Shown here: one piece after another, positions 16,434 through 24,638 of the stretch
Layout: each line of letters begins with the position of its first letter
Numbering within the stretch: position 1 is the first letter of the stretch
Program-made: the position numbers and the translations under genes
The notes under the pieces: generated by a model
What the model was told of the DNA's origin: nothing
Seen by the model: only the letters and a program-made list of their open reading frames with translations
The model's database searches: none
Assembly: GCA_004322015.1 (NCBI GenBank)
Contig: SCQT01000012.1
Coordinates: forward strand, 1 to 48,701
From: Chitinophagaceae bacterium
GTDB lineage: Bacteria > Bacteroidota > Bacteroidia > Chitinophagales > Chitinophagaceae
Direction of reading: 5' to 3'
Length of the DNA: 48,701 nucleotides

Positions 16434-17969
16434 ATGGAAAAAACATTTCTCCTTGTTTTCTTAATTGCCGCTTTCTCCTTTACTGGTTCAAGAGCACAAA
16501 ATAAGGCTGATGAAAAGCCGAAAACTGACATATCTCATCTGGAAAAGTCTGAAGGACTCAGGCTGCCGCCGGATACAGTGGTGGTGACTGACCATGAAGC
16601 TGCGATCAATGGTCAGCATTTTACTTATACCGCCACTGCAGGCACGCAGCCGGTTTGGGATAAAGACGGAAAAGTAATTGCTTCCCTGTTCTATGTGTAT
16701 TATCAACGGAATGATGTCAAAGACAGAGAAGATCGTCCGTTGCTTATTTCTTTTAACGGAGGACCCGGCACGGGGAGTGTCTGGCAGGATATAGGTTTTA
16801 CAGGGCCCGTGAGATTAAAGGTCAGTGATGAAGGTTATCCTGTTCAGCCTTATGGGGTGACTGCCAATCCATATTCCATTTTGGATATTGCAGATATCGT
16901 CTATGTGAATCCCGTTAATTGCGGTTTCTCCCGTATACTGGATCCTAAGGCGGATCATGGTGTCTTCTTCGGGGTGAATGCGGATATTAAATATTTATCT
17001 GACTGGATCAGTACTTTCGTCAGCCGTGAAGGGCGTTGGCGTTCGCCGAAATTTCTGTTGGGAGAGAGTTACGGCACCACACGCGTTTCGGGGATGGCGG
17101 ATGCTTTGCAGAATGCTGAATGGATGTATTTGGACGGAGTGATCTTAGTATCACCTACAGATTTAGGTATAAAAAGGGACGGGCCCGTGAACGAGGCATT
17201 AAATCTTCCATACTATGCAGCCACTGCCTGGTATCATAAGGCCTTATCACCTGATCTGCAGCAGAAAGACCTGGCGGATATTTTACCGCAGGTGGAGAAA
17301 TACACGATCAACGATTACATCCCCGTTTTAGCCAGAGGCGGATCATTAAGTGTACAGGATAAAGAGAAGGCAGCAGAAATGATCTCCAAATATTCCGGAT
17401 TGCCGGAAAAACATATTTTGCAACATAACCTGATCATTCCTCCCTCTTTTTTCTGGAAAGATCTTCTGCGTGATTCAGGCTACACTGTTGGCAGATTAGA
17501 CTCGCGTTATTTAGGTGAGGATGAGGAAAACGCCGGTACACATCCTGACTATAATGCGGAACTCACCTCATGGCTCGATGCTTTTACACCTGCCATCAAC
17601 TATTATTTAAGAGATGTTTTAAATTTCAAAACGGATCTGAAATATAATATGTTCGGCCCTGTATTCCCCTGGGACGATAAAGATAATTATACCGGTGAGC
17701 AGCTTCGCAGCGCGATGTTATCCAATCCTGCCCTGCATCTGTTGGTCATGTCAGGATATTATGACGGCGCCTGTGAATATTTTAATGCCAAATATTCCAT
17801 GTGGCAGATAGACAGCAACGGCAAACTGAAAAACAGAATGGAATGGAAAGGTTACCGCAGTGGCCACATGATGTATTTGCGAAAAGATGATCTGAAAAAA
17901 GCGAGTGAAGACCTGAGGAATTTTATTGAAAGTTCCATTCCTCCAAAAGGGCAAGCGATCAGGTATTAA
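16434..17969 (+). CDS. Secreted S10-type serine carboxypeptidase
   Basis: The N-terminal signal peptide (MEKTFLLVFLIAAFSF, cleavage near SRAQ) predicts export. The catalytic nucleophile elbow is GESYG with Ser212. The oxyanion-hole region FNGGPGTGSVW corresponds to NGGPGCSS of carboxypeptidase Y-type enzymes, but with TG in place of CS. Near the C-terminus, SGYYDGACEY supplies the probable catalytic Asp, and YRSGHMMYL supplies the His. The length of 511 fits. S10 enzymes are classically eukaryotic and active at acid pH, but distant bacterial members exist. It converges on the 964-residue HEXXH protein with an 8-base gap. Confidence 0.87.
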   Translation: MEKTFLLVFLIAAFSFTGSRAQNKADEKPKTDISHLEKSEGLRLPPDTVVVTDHEAAINGQHFTYTATAGTQPVWDKDGKVIASLFYVYYQRNDVKDREDRPLLISFNGGPGTGSVWQDIGFTGPVRLKVSDEGYPVQPYGVTANPYSILDIADIVYVNPVNCGFSRILDPKADHGVFFGVNADIKYLSDWISTFVSREGRWRSPKFLLGESYGTTRVSGMADALQNAEWMYLDGVILVSPTDLGIKRDGPVNEALNLPYYAATAWYHKALSPDLQQKDLADILPQVEKYTINDYIPVLARGGSLSVQDKEKAAEMISKYSGLPEKHILQHNLIIPPSFFWKDLLRDSGYTVGRLDSRYLGEDEENAGTHPDYNAELTSWLDAFTPAINYYLRDVLNFKTDLKYNMFGPVFPWDDKDNYTGEQLRSAMLSNPALHLLVMSGYYDGACEYFNAKYSMWQIDSNGKLKNRMEWKGYRSGHMMYLRKDDLKKASEDLRNFIESSIPPKGQAIRY

Positions 17970-17977
17970 TGATTGGA

Positions 17978-20872
17978 TCAGAAGAAAGAAACAGGCACTG
18001 TAATCTCTACTCTCCCTTTTCTTCCAGGATCAGTTAAATCTCTATCCAATAAATAGCTGTACCTGATTCCTATTGGAATGAGAAGCTGGTCGGTAAATAG
18101 ACGTGTATCTAAATAGAGGGTAGCGCCCACTGAGCGGAAAATATCATTGGCGGGATTGATACCGGGCAACATACCGGCATGACTATAATCAAAAAAGGTT
18201 TCTAAACGCAATCGCAATAAGTACGCCCAGGTAGTTCCCCAGTCAGGATATGCCAGCGGGAATTGATAATTAATGCCCAACATGTATATTTTTTGGTAAG
18301 GCACCGCGCTATAACCGTTAGGATATAAAAAATTATCAGTAAATTTATACTGCTTCTTATTATCTTTTTCAGAAAAAGCGGCGATAAAGTATAAACTGTT
18401 ATTCCTGAATAACCCCGGAAAGAAAAGAGCCAGGTTTCCGGTGAATTGCCTGGCAAAGATTTGGTTAACGGTGTGTTGAAAATCCAGAGAAATACTCTGT
18501 CCAAACTTTGGGTAAACCTGTTGTACCGTAGTGATGCGCCCGTTAGAAAAGCTGAGTGATTCTTCTAAGTAATTAACATCGGCAGTAGTTCTTTTGATGG
18601 CTGTGGATGGTTGAAATTTTGACGCATTTGTATTGAATGTGGCGCCAAAAGAGAGTGAACGGTTGTACAGGTTGGATGATAAATTTAACGGAATGGTGAA
18701 GCCTGCAGAGAAATTAGTTTCGTTCCACATAACGGTAGTGTCCTGGTTAATATAGCCGCTGCGATTAAAATGAGTGGCGTACCCTAATTGAAATATGGGA
18801 AATAAAGCCCCATAAGCAAGATTAGCGGCAATAAACGGGCTGTTTTCATTAAAATTATATCCTCCTCCTGCATTCCATTGCAAAGTGTTCAGCACATTTT
18901 GAGACTGGAGATAGATACCCACATCCGGATAAGCCGGCAGGAATGACCAGCTATGAATATTGACCAGATGTTTTATTCCGTTATATTTAGTTACCGGGTA
19001 TATATGATCAGGGATGCGGGTCAGGATTTCTCCGCCTTCGGCTTTCAGCGCTTCAGGTACGAAGGGATTTCTAATGACGGATAGTTGTGTGGTATCAACT
19101 GGCCGCCATGCTGCAGGGTTGAGAGGAATACTGTCTATGTGATAGCCGGTGGCTGCATATTCGTCAAAGATAAGGCGATGATGAACCGGATCTGCAGTCA
19201 CGCTGTAATTGCCCAAGGGTCTTTCCGCTATCTGATATAAATGACCGCGCTGCTTTTTGAGCGCATATAACTGCACATTATCTGAAAAGGCAGCAGGAAA
19301 GAAAATATAATTTTTCCCGGGAACAGGAGGCCCGATAGGCTTATGGGCAAACGGTGTGAGCGCCTCAATATCATGGTTTAAAACAGACTGCTTTATCAGC
19401 GCCATTTTACCCGACTGATCTCTCACCGCCGATATAATGAAACGATCATTTAAAGAAAAAACAGGATAAGTATAATAATAATGATCAGGATTTGACAAAG
19501 TATCTGTCACCTTTCCGGTGTGAGCATCTATAATTAAAAGATTCGTCTGATTGCCGGGTGTGACCTGTACAGTGACTATTTTAGAGGCATCGGCAGATAA
19601 AGCAGGAGAAAAATATCGCGAATGGTGTGAAAGCGTTTTGGTGCGATGGGTATTCATGTCATATATCCGGATAACTGAATATTCTACCCATCCCCAGCGT
19701 GCATCAGGCCGCATTTCTGTCCATACGAGATGATGATTTGCATAAGAATAGTAATCGCTTTGGATGTTACCCATTTGCACAATAGTTCGGGTTTCCCCTG
19801 AAGTATCTATCTCTATAATTCTCGGCAGGCGATTATAACCTTCGTTTATCGCCAGTATATTCCCATCGGGTAACCAATACGGATAGCGATAATTCGTCAA
19901 AGTCCTGTGGTTATTTTTAATCACATTCACAGTGTGGGTCATGATATGGTCATCAGCATTCTTCTGCCATTGCTTTGAAAAATAGCCTAAAGAGTGATGA
20001 TAGAAGCCTTTGATATTATAACCGGTGAAATATTTCAGTGCGGATGATAAAGGATAAATGCCATACTTAAACGGATGAAAGGGTCGTTGTTTGTACTTTT
20101 CATTGATTACCTTCGTCAACTGATGATTTAATAATGCTTCCTGGGTCACCATTTCCCAAAAATAAAGTCCCAGGGTATCTCTCCCGTAAGCTGACATCAT
20201 GTACCCCAAAGGATAATGGTCCGGAACCATATCCCTGTAAGAACCATTTCTGATCTTGGCATAGGAATAATGTTTACCGGAGAAATACAGGCTCTTGAAA
20301 GGCTCTAAAAATGAAGGCAACCTTCCTCTGCCCTGGTCGCTCAGCGATGTTTCCATAAATACCGCATCCCCTTCCCAGAACCAGTCTGGAATAAGCAAAT
20401 TACTGATAAAGTCCTGTCCGTTTTCTCCGAAAATATCATAGAAGGCTCTGCCAATCCCACTTCTGAAATTCATGTTCTGCAAAGCATGGCGGTATTCATG
20501 TAAACTAAGCTCCTGCAACCAGTTCATGCTACCTAAACTAAAATTATCGGAGGGCGGCATGGTTTGGAATACCGCGTGAAAGGGAGATAAAGTGACGAAC
20601 CCGTTGGAAGTAACCGTGCGGTTTTGCAACACGAGATTTAATTTCAATTCTTTATTACCTATAGATCCCCTGTTGTGCCTGTTTTCATACATGATCGTAT
20701 TGGCCACCCGTTGCGCCTGCTTTTCCATTCCCCGGGGAAAAATAACGCGCAGGCTGTCATTATTGATCTCCATCCATTTAGTAGATGGTGGGTTGCCTCC
20801 AAATTGTTGTGCGTGAACGGTACGAAAGCCGAATAATAATAATAGTACAGGGAAGACAAAGAATCTTTGCAT
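17978..20872 (-). CDS. Secreted HEXXH / TolB-like propeller / outer-membrane barrel protein
   Basis: A 964-residue protein with a signal peptide (cleavage near TVHAQ). Residues about 25-300 look like a gluzincin metallopeptidase: HEYRH at 125-129, followed by WFWEGDAVFMETS, which offers the third zinc ligand. Residues about 330-640 contain TolB/WD40-like repeats (YPYWLPDGNILAINEG, SRYFSPALSADASKIV, YPVFSLNDRFIIS). From about 650 to the end, alternating amphipathic strands rich in Tyr/Phe/Asn end in VPVSFF, a terminal aromatic typical of outer-membrane barrels. I do not know a named family for the whole. It may be a surface-anchored peptidase, but catalysis is not proven. Confidence 0.75.
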   Translation of the reverse strand: MQRFFVFPVLLLLFGFRTVHAQQFGGNPPSTKWMEINNDSLRVIFPRGMEKQAQRVANTIMYENRHNRGSIGNKELKLNLVLQNRTVTSNGFVTLSPFHAVFQTMPPSDNFSLGSMNWLQELSLHEYRHALQNMNFRSGIGRAFYDIFGENGQDFISNLLIPDWFWEGDAVFMETSLSDQGRGRLPSFLEPFKSLYFSGKHYSYAKIRNGSYRDMVPDHYPLGYMMSAYGRDTLGLYFWEMVTQEALLNHQLTKVINEKYKQRPFHPFKYGIYPLSSALKYFTGYNIKGFYHHSLGYFSKQWQKNADDHIMTHTVNVIKNNHRTLTNYRYPYWLPDGNILAINEGYNRLPRIIEIDTSGETRTIVQMGNIQSDYYSYANHHLVWTEMRPDARWGWVEYSVIRIYDMNTHRTKTLSHHSRYFSPALSADASKIVTVQVTPGNQTNLLIIDAHTGKVTDTLSNPDHYYYTYPVFSLNDRFIISAVRDQSGKMALIKQSVLNHDIEALTPFAHKPIGPPVPGKNYIFFPAAFSDNVQLYALKKQRGHLYQIAERPLGNYSVTADPVHHRLIFDEYAATGYHIDSIPLNPAAWRPVDTTQLSVIRNPFVPEALKAEGGEILTRIPDHIYPVTKYNGIKHLVNIHSWSFLPAYPDVGIYLQSQNVLNTLQWNAGGGYNFNENSPFIAANLAYGALFPIFQLGYATHFNRSGYINQDTTVMWNETNFSAGFTIPLNLSSNLYNRSLSFGATFNTNASKFQPSTAIKRTTADVNYLEESLSFSNGRITTVQQVYPKFGQSISLDFQHTVNQIFARQFTGNLALFFPGLFRNNSLYFIAAFSEKDNKKQYKFTDNFLYPNGYSAVPYQKIYMLGINYQFPLAYPDWGTTWAYLLRLRLETFFDYSHAGMLPGINPANDIFRSVGATLYLDTRLFTDQLLIPIGIRYSYLLDRDLTDPGRKGRVEITVPVSFF

Positions 20873-20972
20873 TAATAACGGTGTTTAAGTAAGTTATTTA
20901 TCACCGTAATGACCTTGAATTTCATAGGTAAGTACTTATTTTTTATCTTCAAAAATAAGATTTTTTCTTTTG

Positions 20973-22406
20973 TTAACATTCGGGTAAATTGACGGGAATA
21001 TGCACAGCCAGCCCGCCGTCGGCTGTTTCTTTATATTTGGTATTCATGTCCAGAGCGGTGTCCCACATGGTTTTTACGACTGTGTCCAAAGATACTTTTG
21101 CTAAATCGGGATTGCTTTGTAATGCTAATTGGGAGGCGGTGATCGCTTTTACGGCACCCATGGTATTCCTTTCGATACAGGGAATTTGTACTAATCCGGC
21201 TACTGGGTCACACGTTAACCCCAGATGATGCTCCATGGTAATTTCCGCTGCCATCAGAGCCTGGCGTTGTGTGCCGCCTAAACATTCCGTTAAGCCTGCC
21301 GCCGCCATGGCAGAAGAAACGCCTATCTCAGCCTGGCATCCGCCCATCGCGGCCGAAAGGGTAGCTCCTTTTTTGAAAATACAGCCGATTTCTGAGGCGG
21401 TCAGTAGAAAATTGATAATTTTTTCCTCCGTATTTCCATCGAGGAAAACAATATAATATTGAAGCACTGCAGGGATAACACCGGCGGCTCCGTTTGTGGG
21501 GGCAGTTACCACTCTTCCGAAGGAAGCATTTTCTTCATTGACACCTAATGCAAAACAACTGACCCAATCCAGAATGTAGGCGAAGTCTTTTCCTCCATCG
21601 CGGATAGCCGCAATCCAGCTATTATAATCAGCATAAGTTCTTCCTTTTAATAATTTCTTATTCAAAGCGAATGCTCTGCGTGCCACATGTAATCCTCCGG
21701 GTAATTCCCCCCCCTTATTGCATCCGCGATACATGCAGTCGCGCATGGTTTGCCATATCCTCATCACACCTTTTCCTGTTTCTTCCTCATCGCGCCAGCA
21801 GTTTTCGTTTTCCATGACAACTTCTGCAATACTTAAACCCGTTTTCCGGCACCAATGAAGAAGATCATCTGCACTGTCTATGGGGAATTGAAGACTGATA
21901 GCCGCTTTTGGATTGCCTCCGTCATTATTTTCTTTCACCACAAATCCCCCGCCAACGGAAAAATAAGTTTGTTCGTAAGCTTCTCCATGGGGCAATAAGG
22001 CCCGGAATGTTAAGCCGTTAGGATGAAAGGATAATGATTCGTTTTTTAAGAAAAGGATATCCTTTTCAGGGCTAAAATCTATCTCTTGTATTCCTGCTAA
22101 AAGGAGTTTGTTCCTCGTTTTGATATCGGATATTCGTGATGAAATCAGTTCTACATCAAAAGTTTCGGGGTATTCTCCGCAAAGGCCCAACTGTACTGCG
22201 ATATCCGTTCCGTGACCTTTTCCGGTTTTAGCCAGGGAGCCGTATAATAAGATTTCCATGCGGGTTACTCTATGCAGATAATCATTTTGTTTTAACCAGT
22301 CAATAAATAGCAAAGCCGCTTTCCATGGTCCCAGCGTATGCGAACTGGAAGGCCCGACCCCTATTTTAAAAATGTCAAAAACAGATATGGATTCGCGCGG
22401 CGTCAT
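20973..22406 (-). CDS. sdaA: L-serine ammonia-lyase (iron-sulfur)
   Basis: Deaminates L-serine to pyruvate using a [4Fe-4S] cluster. The single 477-residue chain contains both the beta-like domain ([21 protein letters not shown] at the N-terminus) and the alpha-like domain. Signature segments include [31 protein letters not shown] and [18 protein letters not shown], the last two supplying probable cluster cysteines. The length is normal for one-chain SdaA. An 8-base C run lies inside the gene at 21707-21714. A divergent gene starts 118 bases upstream; I see no convincing promoter for sdaA there. Confidence 0.93.
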   Translation of the reverse strand: MTPRESISVFDIFKIGVGPSSSHTLGPWKAALLFIDWLKQNDYLHRVTRMEILLYGSLAKTGKGHGTDIAVQLGLCGEYPETFDVELISSRISDIKTRNKLLLAGIQEIDFSPEKDILFLKNESLSFHPNGLTFRALLPHGEAYEQTYFSVGGGFVVKENNDGGNPKAAISLQFPIDSADDLLHWCRKTGLSIAEVVMENENCWRDEEETGKGVMRIWQTMRDCMYRGCNKGGELPGGLHVARRAFALNKKLLKGRTYADYNSWIAAIRDGGKDFAYILDWVSCFALGVNEENASFGRVVTAPTNGAAGVIPAVLQYYIVFLDGNTEEKIINFLLTASEIGCIFKKGATLSAAMGGCQAEIGVSSAMAAAGLTECLGGTQRQALMAAEITMEHHLGLTCDPVAGLVQIPCIERNTMGAVKAITASQLALQSNPDLAKVSLDTVVKTMWDTALDMNTKYKETADGGLAVHIPVNLPEC

Positions 22407-22524
22407 ATAGTTAATGAATTTAATCTATATATTTTCAATCTAAACAGGTTAAACAAAAACTTGTTGAATTAAGAGAGCTTTTTTATGCAAATAACGTTAA
22501 ATTGTTTATTAAATTTGCCGGAAT

Positions 22525-23463
22525 ATGTTAGAAACCAATTCTTTAACCGGTTTATTAGCTTTTTTCTTTTACGAGAACAGGTATCTCAGCATTCCCGCAT
22601 TGGGAAGACTGGAACTTTCGGGGGATTCTCCTCCGGTACCGGAGGAGAGCCGCCAGCATGCTTTTCCTAAAGGCAGCATTTCTTTCGTATCGAATCAATC
22701 CGAACCCGTGGATCCTGTATTAGTGGAATATATTACCTCCAGAACGAGGAAGATGAAAGCGCTGGCTGTTGCTGATCTCAATTCTGTTTCAGATTTAGCA
22801 AAAGAGATGCTTAACATGCGGCAGTCCTACACTTTCGCTGGTATTGCCACTATTATTCCGGGTATGCATGGCGACTTTATCGTGACGCCCGAGAAGTTAT
22901 TGTCTGCACCCCAGCATGTAAGCAGGCAAACGGCCGGTGAAATGTTTCGGCAGGAAATTAAGGAAGATCCTCTTCATGAAAAGGAGGTTCATTCTTCCGG
23001 CGGGCGCAGGACTTTCGGAGGGGCAATTATTGTTATTATTTGTATCCTGATCGTAGTAGCCCTGGTATATTTCCTCCTTCCGCATGAAGAAACCAACTCC
23101 CCCCGTATTGTGACAAATGAGAAGAATGATCATGTTGTACAGTCTCCTGACAGTGTTGGAGCAGACCCGTCCCGGTCAGAAAAAGCTGCCTCTCCCGATT
23201 CCCTGGCTAAGAATGTGCGAAGTCCTTCTCTATCCGATACGGGCATGCTGCATTATGAAGTGGTGTTTGAGGAGGCAGACAGTGCCCGGGCTATCCGGCG
23301 CTATAACCAGTTGACCGGTTGGGGCCACAAGATCATTATGAGGACGAAAGATTCAAGTGTGTACAGCTTAGCGGTACCGGTCACGGGGGCTGCGGCTGAT
23401 ACCACAACCATCAAGGATTCCATCCGCGTTTTATACGGTCATCCGGTATATATCCGGTATTAA
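22525..23463 (+). CDS. HU/CCDC81-like domain protein with TM helix and SPOR-like C-terminus
   Basis: The N-terminus (LLAFFFYENRYLSIPALGRLEL) and the following FPKGSISFVSNQS fit the prokaryotic CCDC81-like HU domains found in Bacteroidota. The second domain (about 75-145) has VSDLAKEMLNMRQSYTFAGIATI. A TM helix lies at about 168-188, then a disordered Ser/Asp/Pro linker. The end (about 240-312) has a SPOR-like pattern (YEVVFEEADSARAIRRYNQL ... VYSLAVPV), expected to bind denuded peptidoglycan. So an HU-like head in the cytoplasm would connect to the cell wall through the periplasm. TAAATTTG at 22510-22517 is a perfect -7 match only 7 bases before the ATG, which would make the mRNA almost leaderless. 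Confidence 0.75.
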   Translation: MLETNSLTGLLAFFFYENRYLSIPALGRLELSGDSPPVPEESRQHAFPKGSISFVSNQSEPVDPVLVEYITSRTRKMKALAVADLNSVSDLAKEMLNMRQSYTFAGIATIIPGMHGDFIVTPEKLLSAPQHVSRQTAGEMFRQEIKEDPLHEKEVHSSGGRRTFGGAIIVIICILIVVALVYFLLPHEETNSPRIVTNEKNDHVVQSPDSVGADPSRSEKAASPDSLAKNVRSPSLSDTGMLHYEVVFEEADSARAIRRYNQLTGWGHKIIMRTKDSSVYSLAVPVTGAAADTTTIKDSIRVLYGHPVYIRY

Positions 23464-23475
23464 TCTTCCGGGTAA

Positions 23476-23507
23476 TTTGTTTTTTCCATAAAATTATCGG
23501 ACTTTTG
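23476..23507 (+). promoter_or_regulatory. Candidate Bacteroidota promoter for rpmB operon
   Basis: TTTG at 23476-23479, a 20-base spacer, then GACTTTTG at 23500-23507 (one mismatch to TAnnTTTG). It is 59 bases upstream of rpmB, well placed for a short leader. Confidence 0.6.
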
Positions 23508-23566
23508 CACTCCAAAATTCAGGAGAACGCCGGACAACCGGCTCAAATCATTTTAAATCAATTGTT

Positions 23567-23803
23567 ATGGCAAGAGTTTGTCAGGTTACAGGAAGAAAAC
23601 CGGTTGGCGGTAATTATGTTTCTTTTTCCAATATTAAAACGAAACGCCGGTTCATGCCTAATTTACAGAAAAAACGCTATTATTTTACGGAAGAAAATCG
23701 TTGGATCACCTTAAAGTTGACTACAGACGCCATCCGTACTATTAATAAAAAAGGATTAAGCACTGTGGTGAAAGAGATGCGGGCAGCGGGAGAGAAAGTT
23801 TAA
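23567..23803 (+). CDS. rpmB: 50S ribosomal protein L28
   Basis: A 78-residue ribosomal protein with the family start [32 protein letters not shown] and the end [14 protein letters not shown]. It is first in an rpmB-rpmG-DUF4295 operon, with a promoter candidate upstream and an intrinsic terminator after the third gene. No CxxC zinc motif is present, so it is the zinc-free form. A different plus-strand frame here (23505-23714) is a shadow. Confidence 0.96.
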   Translation: MARVCQVTGRKPVGGNYVSFSNIKTKRRFMPNLQKKRYYFTEENRWITLKLTTDAIRTINKKGLSTVVKEMRAAGEKV

Positions 23804-23844
23804 TATTATTATTAAAAGCAGTTTTATACAAAAATATTCACATC

Positions 23845-24027
23845 ATGGCCAGGAAAGGAAACAGGGTACAGGTAATTCTGGAATGTACGGAGCATAAAGC
23901 TACCGGTTTACCGGGCACTTCCAGGTATATCACCACTAAAAACAAGAAAAATACACCGGCGCGTATTGAATTAAAGAAATACAACCCTATCATGAAAAAG
24001 GTGACTGTTCACCGGGAAATTAAGTAA
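23845..24027 (+). CDS. rpmG: 50S ribosomal protein L33
   Basis: A 60-residue protein: [18 protein letters not shown], then [23 protein letters not shown], which is standard L33. Only one cysteine is present in the N-terminal half and none at the C-terminal site, so it is the zinc-independent (C-minus) type. It is the second gene of the operon, 41 bases after rpmB and 33 before the DUF4295 gene. Confidence 0.96.
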   Translation: MARKGNRVQVILECTEHKATGLPGTSRYITTKNKKNTPARIELKKYNPIMKKVTVHREIK

Positions 24028-24060
24028 GATCATTCATCATTCTGATAAAAATTATAAGTC

Positions 24061-24234
24061 ATGGCAAAACAGGCAAAAACAGCTATCAAAGCCGGAAAAG
24101 GTACACAGGATGCCGATGCTAAGTCCTGGACCAAAGTGATCCGGACCGTTCGCTCACCTAAAACAGGTTCCTACGCTTTTAAAGAATCCATTGTCCATAA
24201 GGAAAAAGTAAAAGATTTCTTGGCAGGGAAATAA
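24061..24234 (+). CDS. DUF4295 small basic protein
   Basis: A 57-residue reading frame: ATG at 24061, TAA at 24232-24234. It starts MAKQAKTAIKAGKG, then KVIRTVRSPKTGSYAFKE and ends DFLAGK. Proteins of this kind (DUF4295) follow rpmB and rpmG throughout Bacteroidota and are thought to be ribosome-associated because of that context and their strong basic charge; the role is unproven. It is the last gene of the operon, and a terminator follows 31 bases later. Confidence 0.9.
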   Translation: MAKQAKTAIKAGKGTQDADAKSWTKVIRTVRSPKTGSYAFKESIVHKEKVKDFLAGK

Positions 24235-24265
24235 GAAGCTGTTTCTTTCATTTAGAGATATTTAA

Positions 24266-24295
24266 AGCTATTCTGGTTTGCCTGAATGGCTTTTT
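24266..24295 (+). terminator. Intrinsic terminator of rpmB-rpmG-DUF4295
   Basis: Stem AGCTATTCTGG / CCTGAATGGCT around a TTTG loop: 11 positions with one G-T wobble and one T-T mismatch. Five T residues overlap and follow the right arm. It lies 32 bases after the last stop codon of the operon. Confidence 0.75.
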
Positions 24296-24313
24296 GCATT
24301 TTATGTTGGCAAT

Positions 24314-24341
24314 GGTATCGGGTTTCGGGCGTCAGGTATCA
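24314..24341. repeat. Heptamer array (GGTWTCR type)
   Basis: Four adjoining 7-base units start at 24314, 24321, 24328 and 24335, for example GGTATCG and GGTTTCG. The third is the most decayed. It is a different sequence family from the other arrays but has the same period. Confidence 0.65.
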
Positions 24342-24589
24342 GTTTTGGAAGCACGGATATTTTAGAATTCTTTAGGTTAAAAAAGGCTATAAAATCTGCT
24401 TATATAAATACTGGCTAATATAGAAATACAAGTTAAATATTCCTTTAATCGAGATTAGTTGCAATGGTGTTAATAAAGGTGAATTAGGATTTTGCAAGTA
24501 AAGTAATTGTTTCCTACTGATTTTATATTTTGGGTCCTTATAAGATAAAAGAGAAAAAGAAGTAAGGGAGAAAAATGAAAGATTTCAGA

Positions 24590-24638
24590 ACTGTTTACTG
24601 CTTACAGCTTACTGCCAACTGCCTTCTGCCGACTCCTG
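24590..24638 (-). repeat. Heptamer array (ACTGYYT type) abutting the DUF2130 stop codon
   Basis: Seven contiguous units start every 7 bases from 24590 to 24632 with no phase loss, for example ACTGTTT and ACTGCTT. The last unit ends at 24638, directly beside the stop codon of the minus-strand gene. It is the clearest array in the window and a relative of 12285-12395. Confidence 0.8.

Larger units (their letters stand above)
24235..24638. other. 404-base gene-free stretch
   Basis: Holds the operon terminator (24266-24295), a GGTWTCR heptamer array (24314-24341), about 230 bases of AT-rich DNA in which I see nothing, and an ACTGYYT heptamer array that runs into the DUF2130 stop codon. The short frame from 24575 reads through that repeat and has no gene-like features. 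Confidence 0.6.

Noticed and set aside
20878-20907. ACGGTG...CACCGT inverted repeat upstream of the 964-residue protein
   Set aside because: A 6-bp stem with an 18-base loop is expected by chance in this much sequence; kept only as a note.
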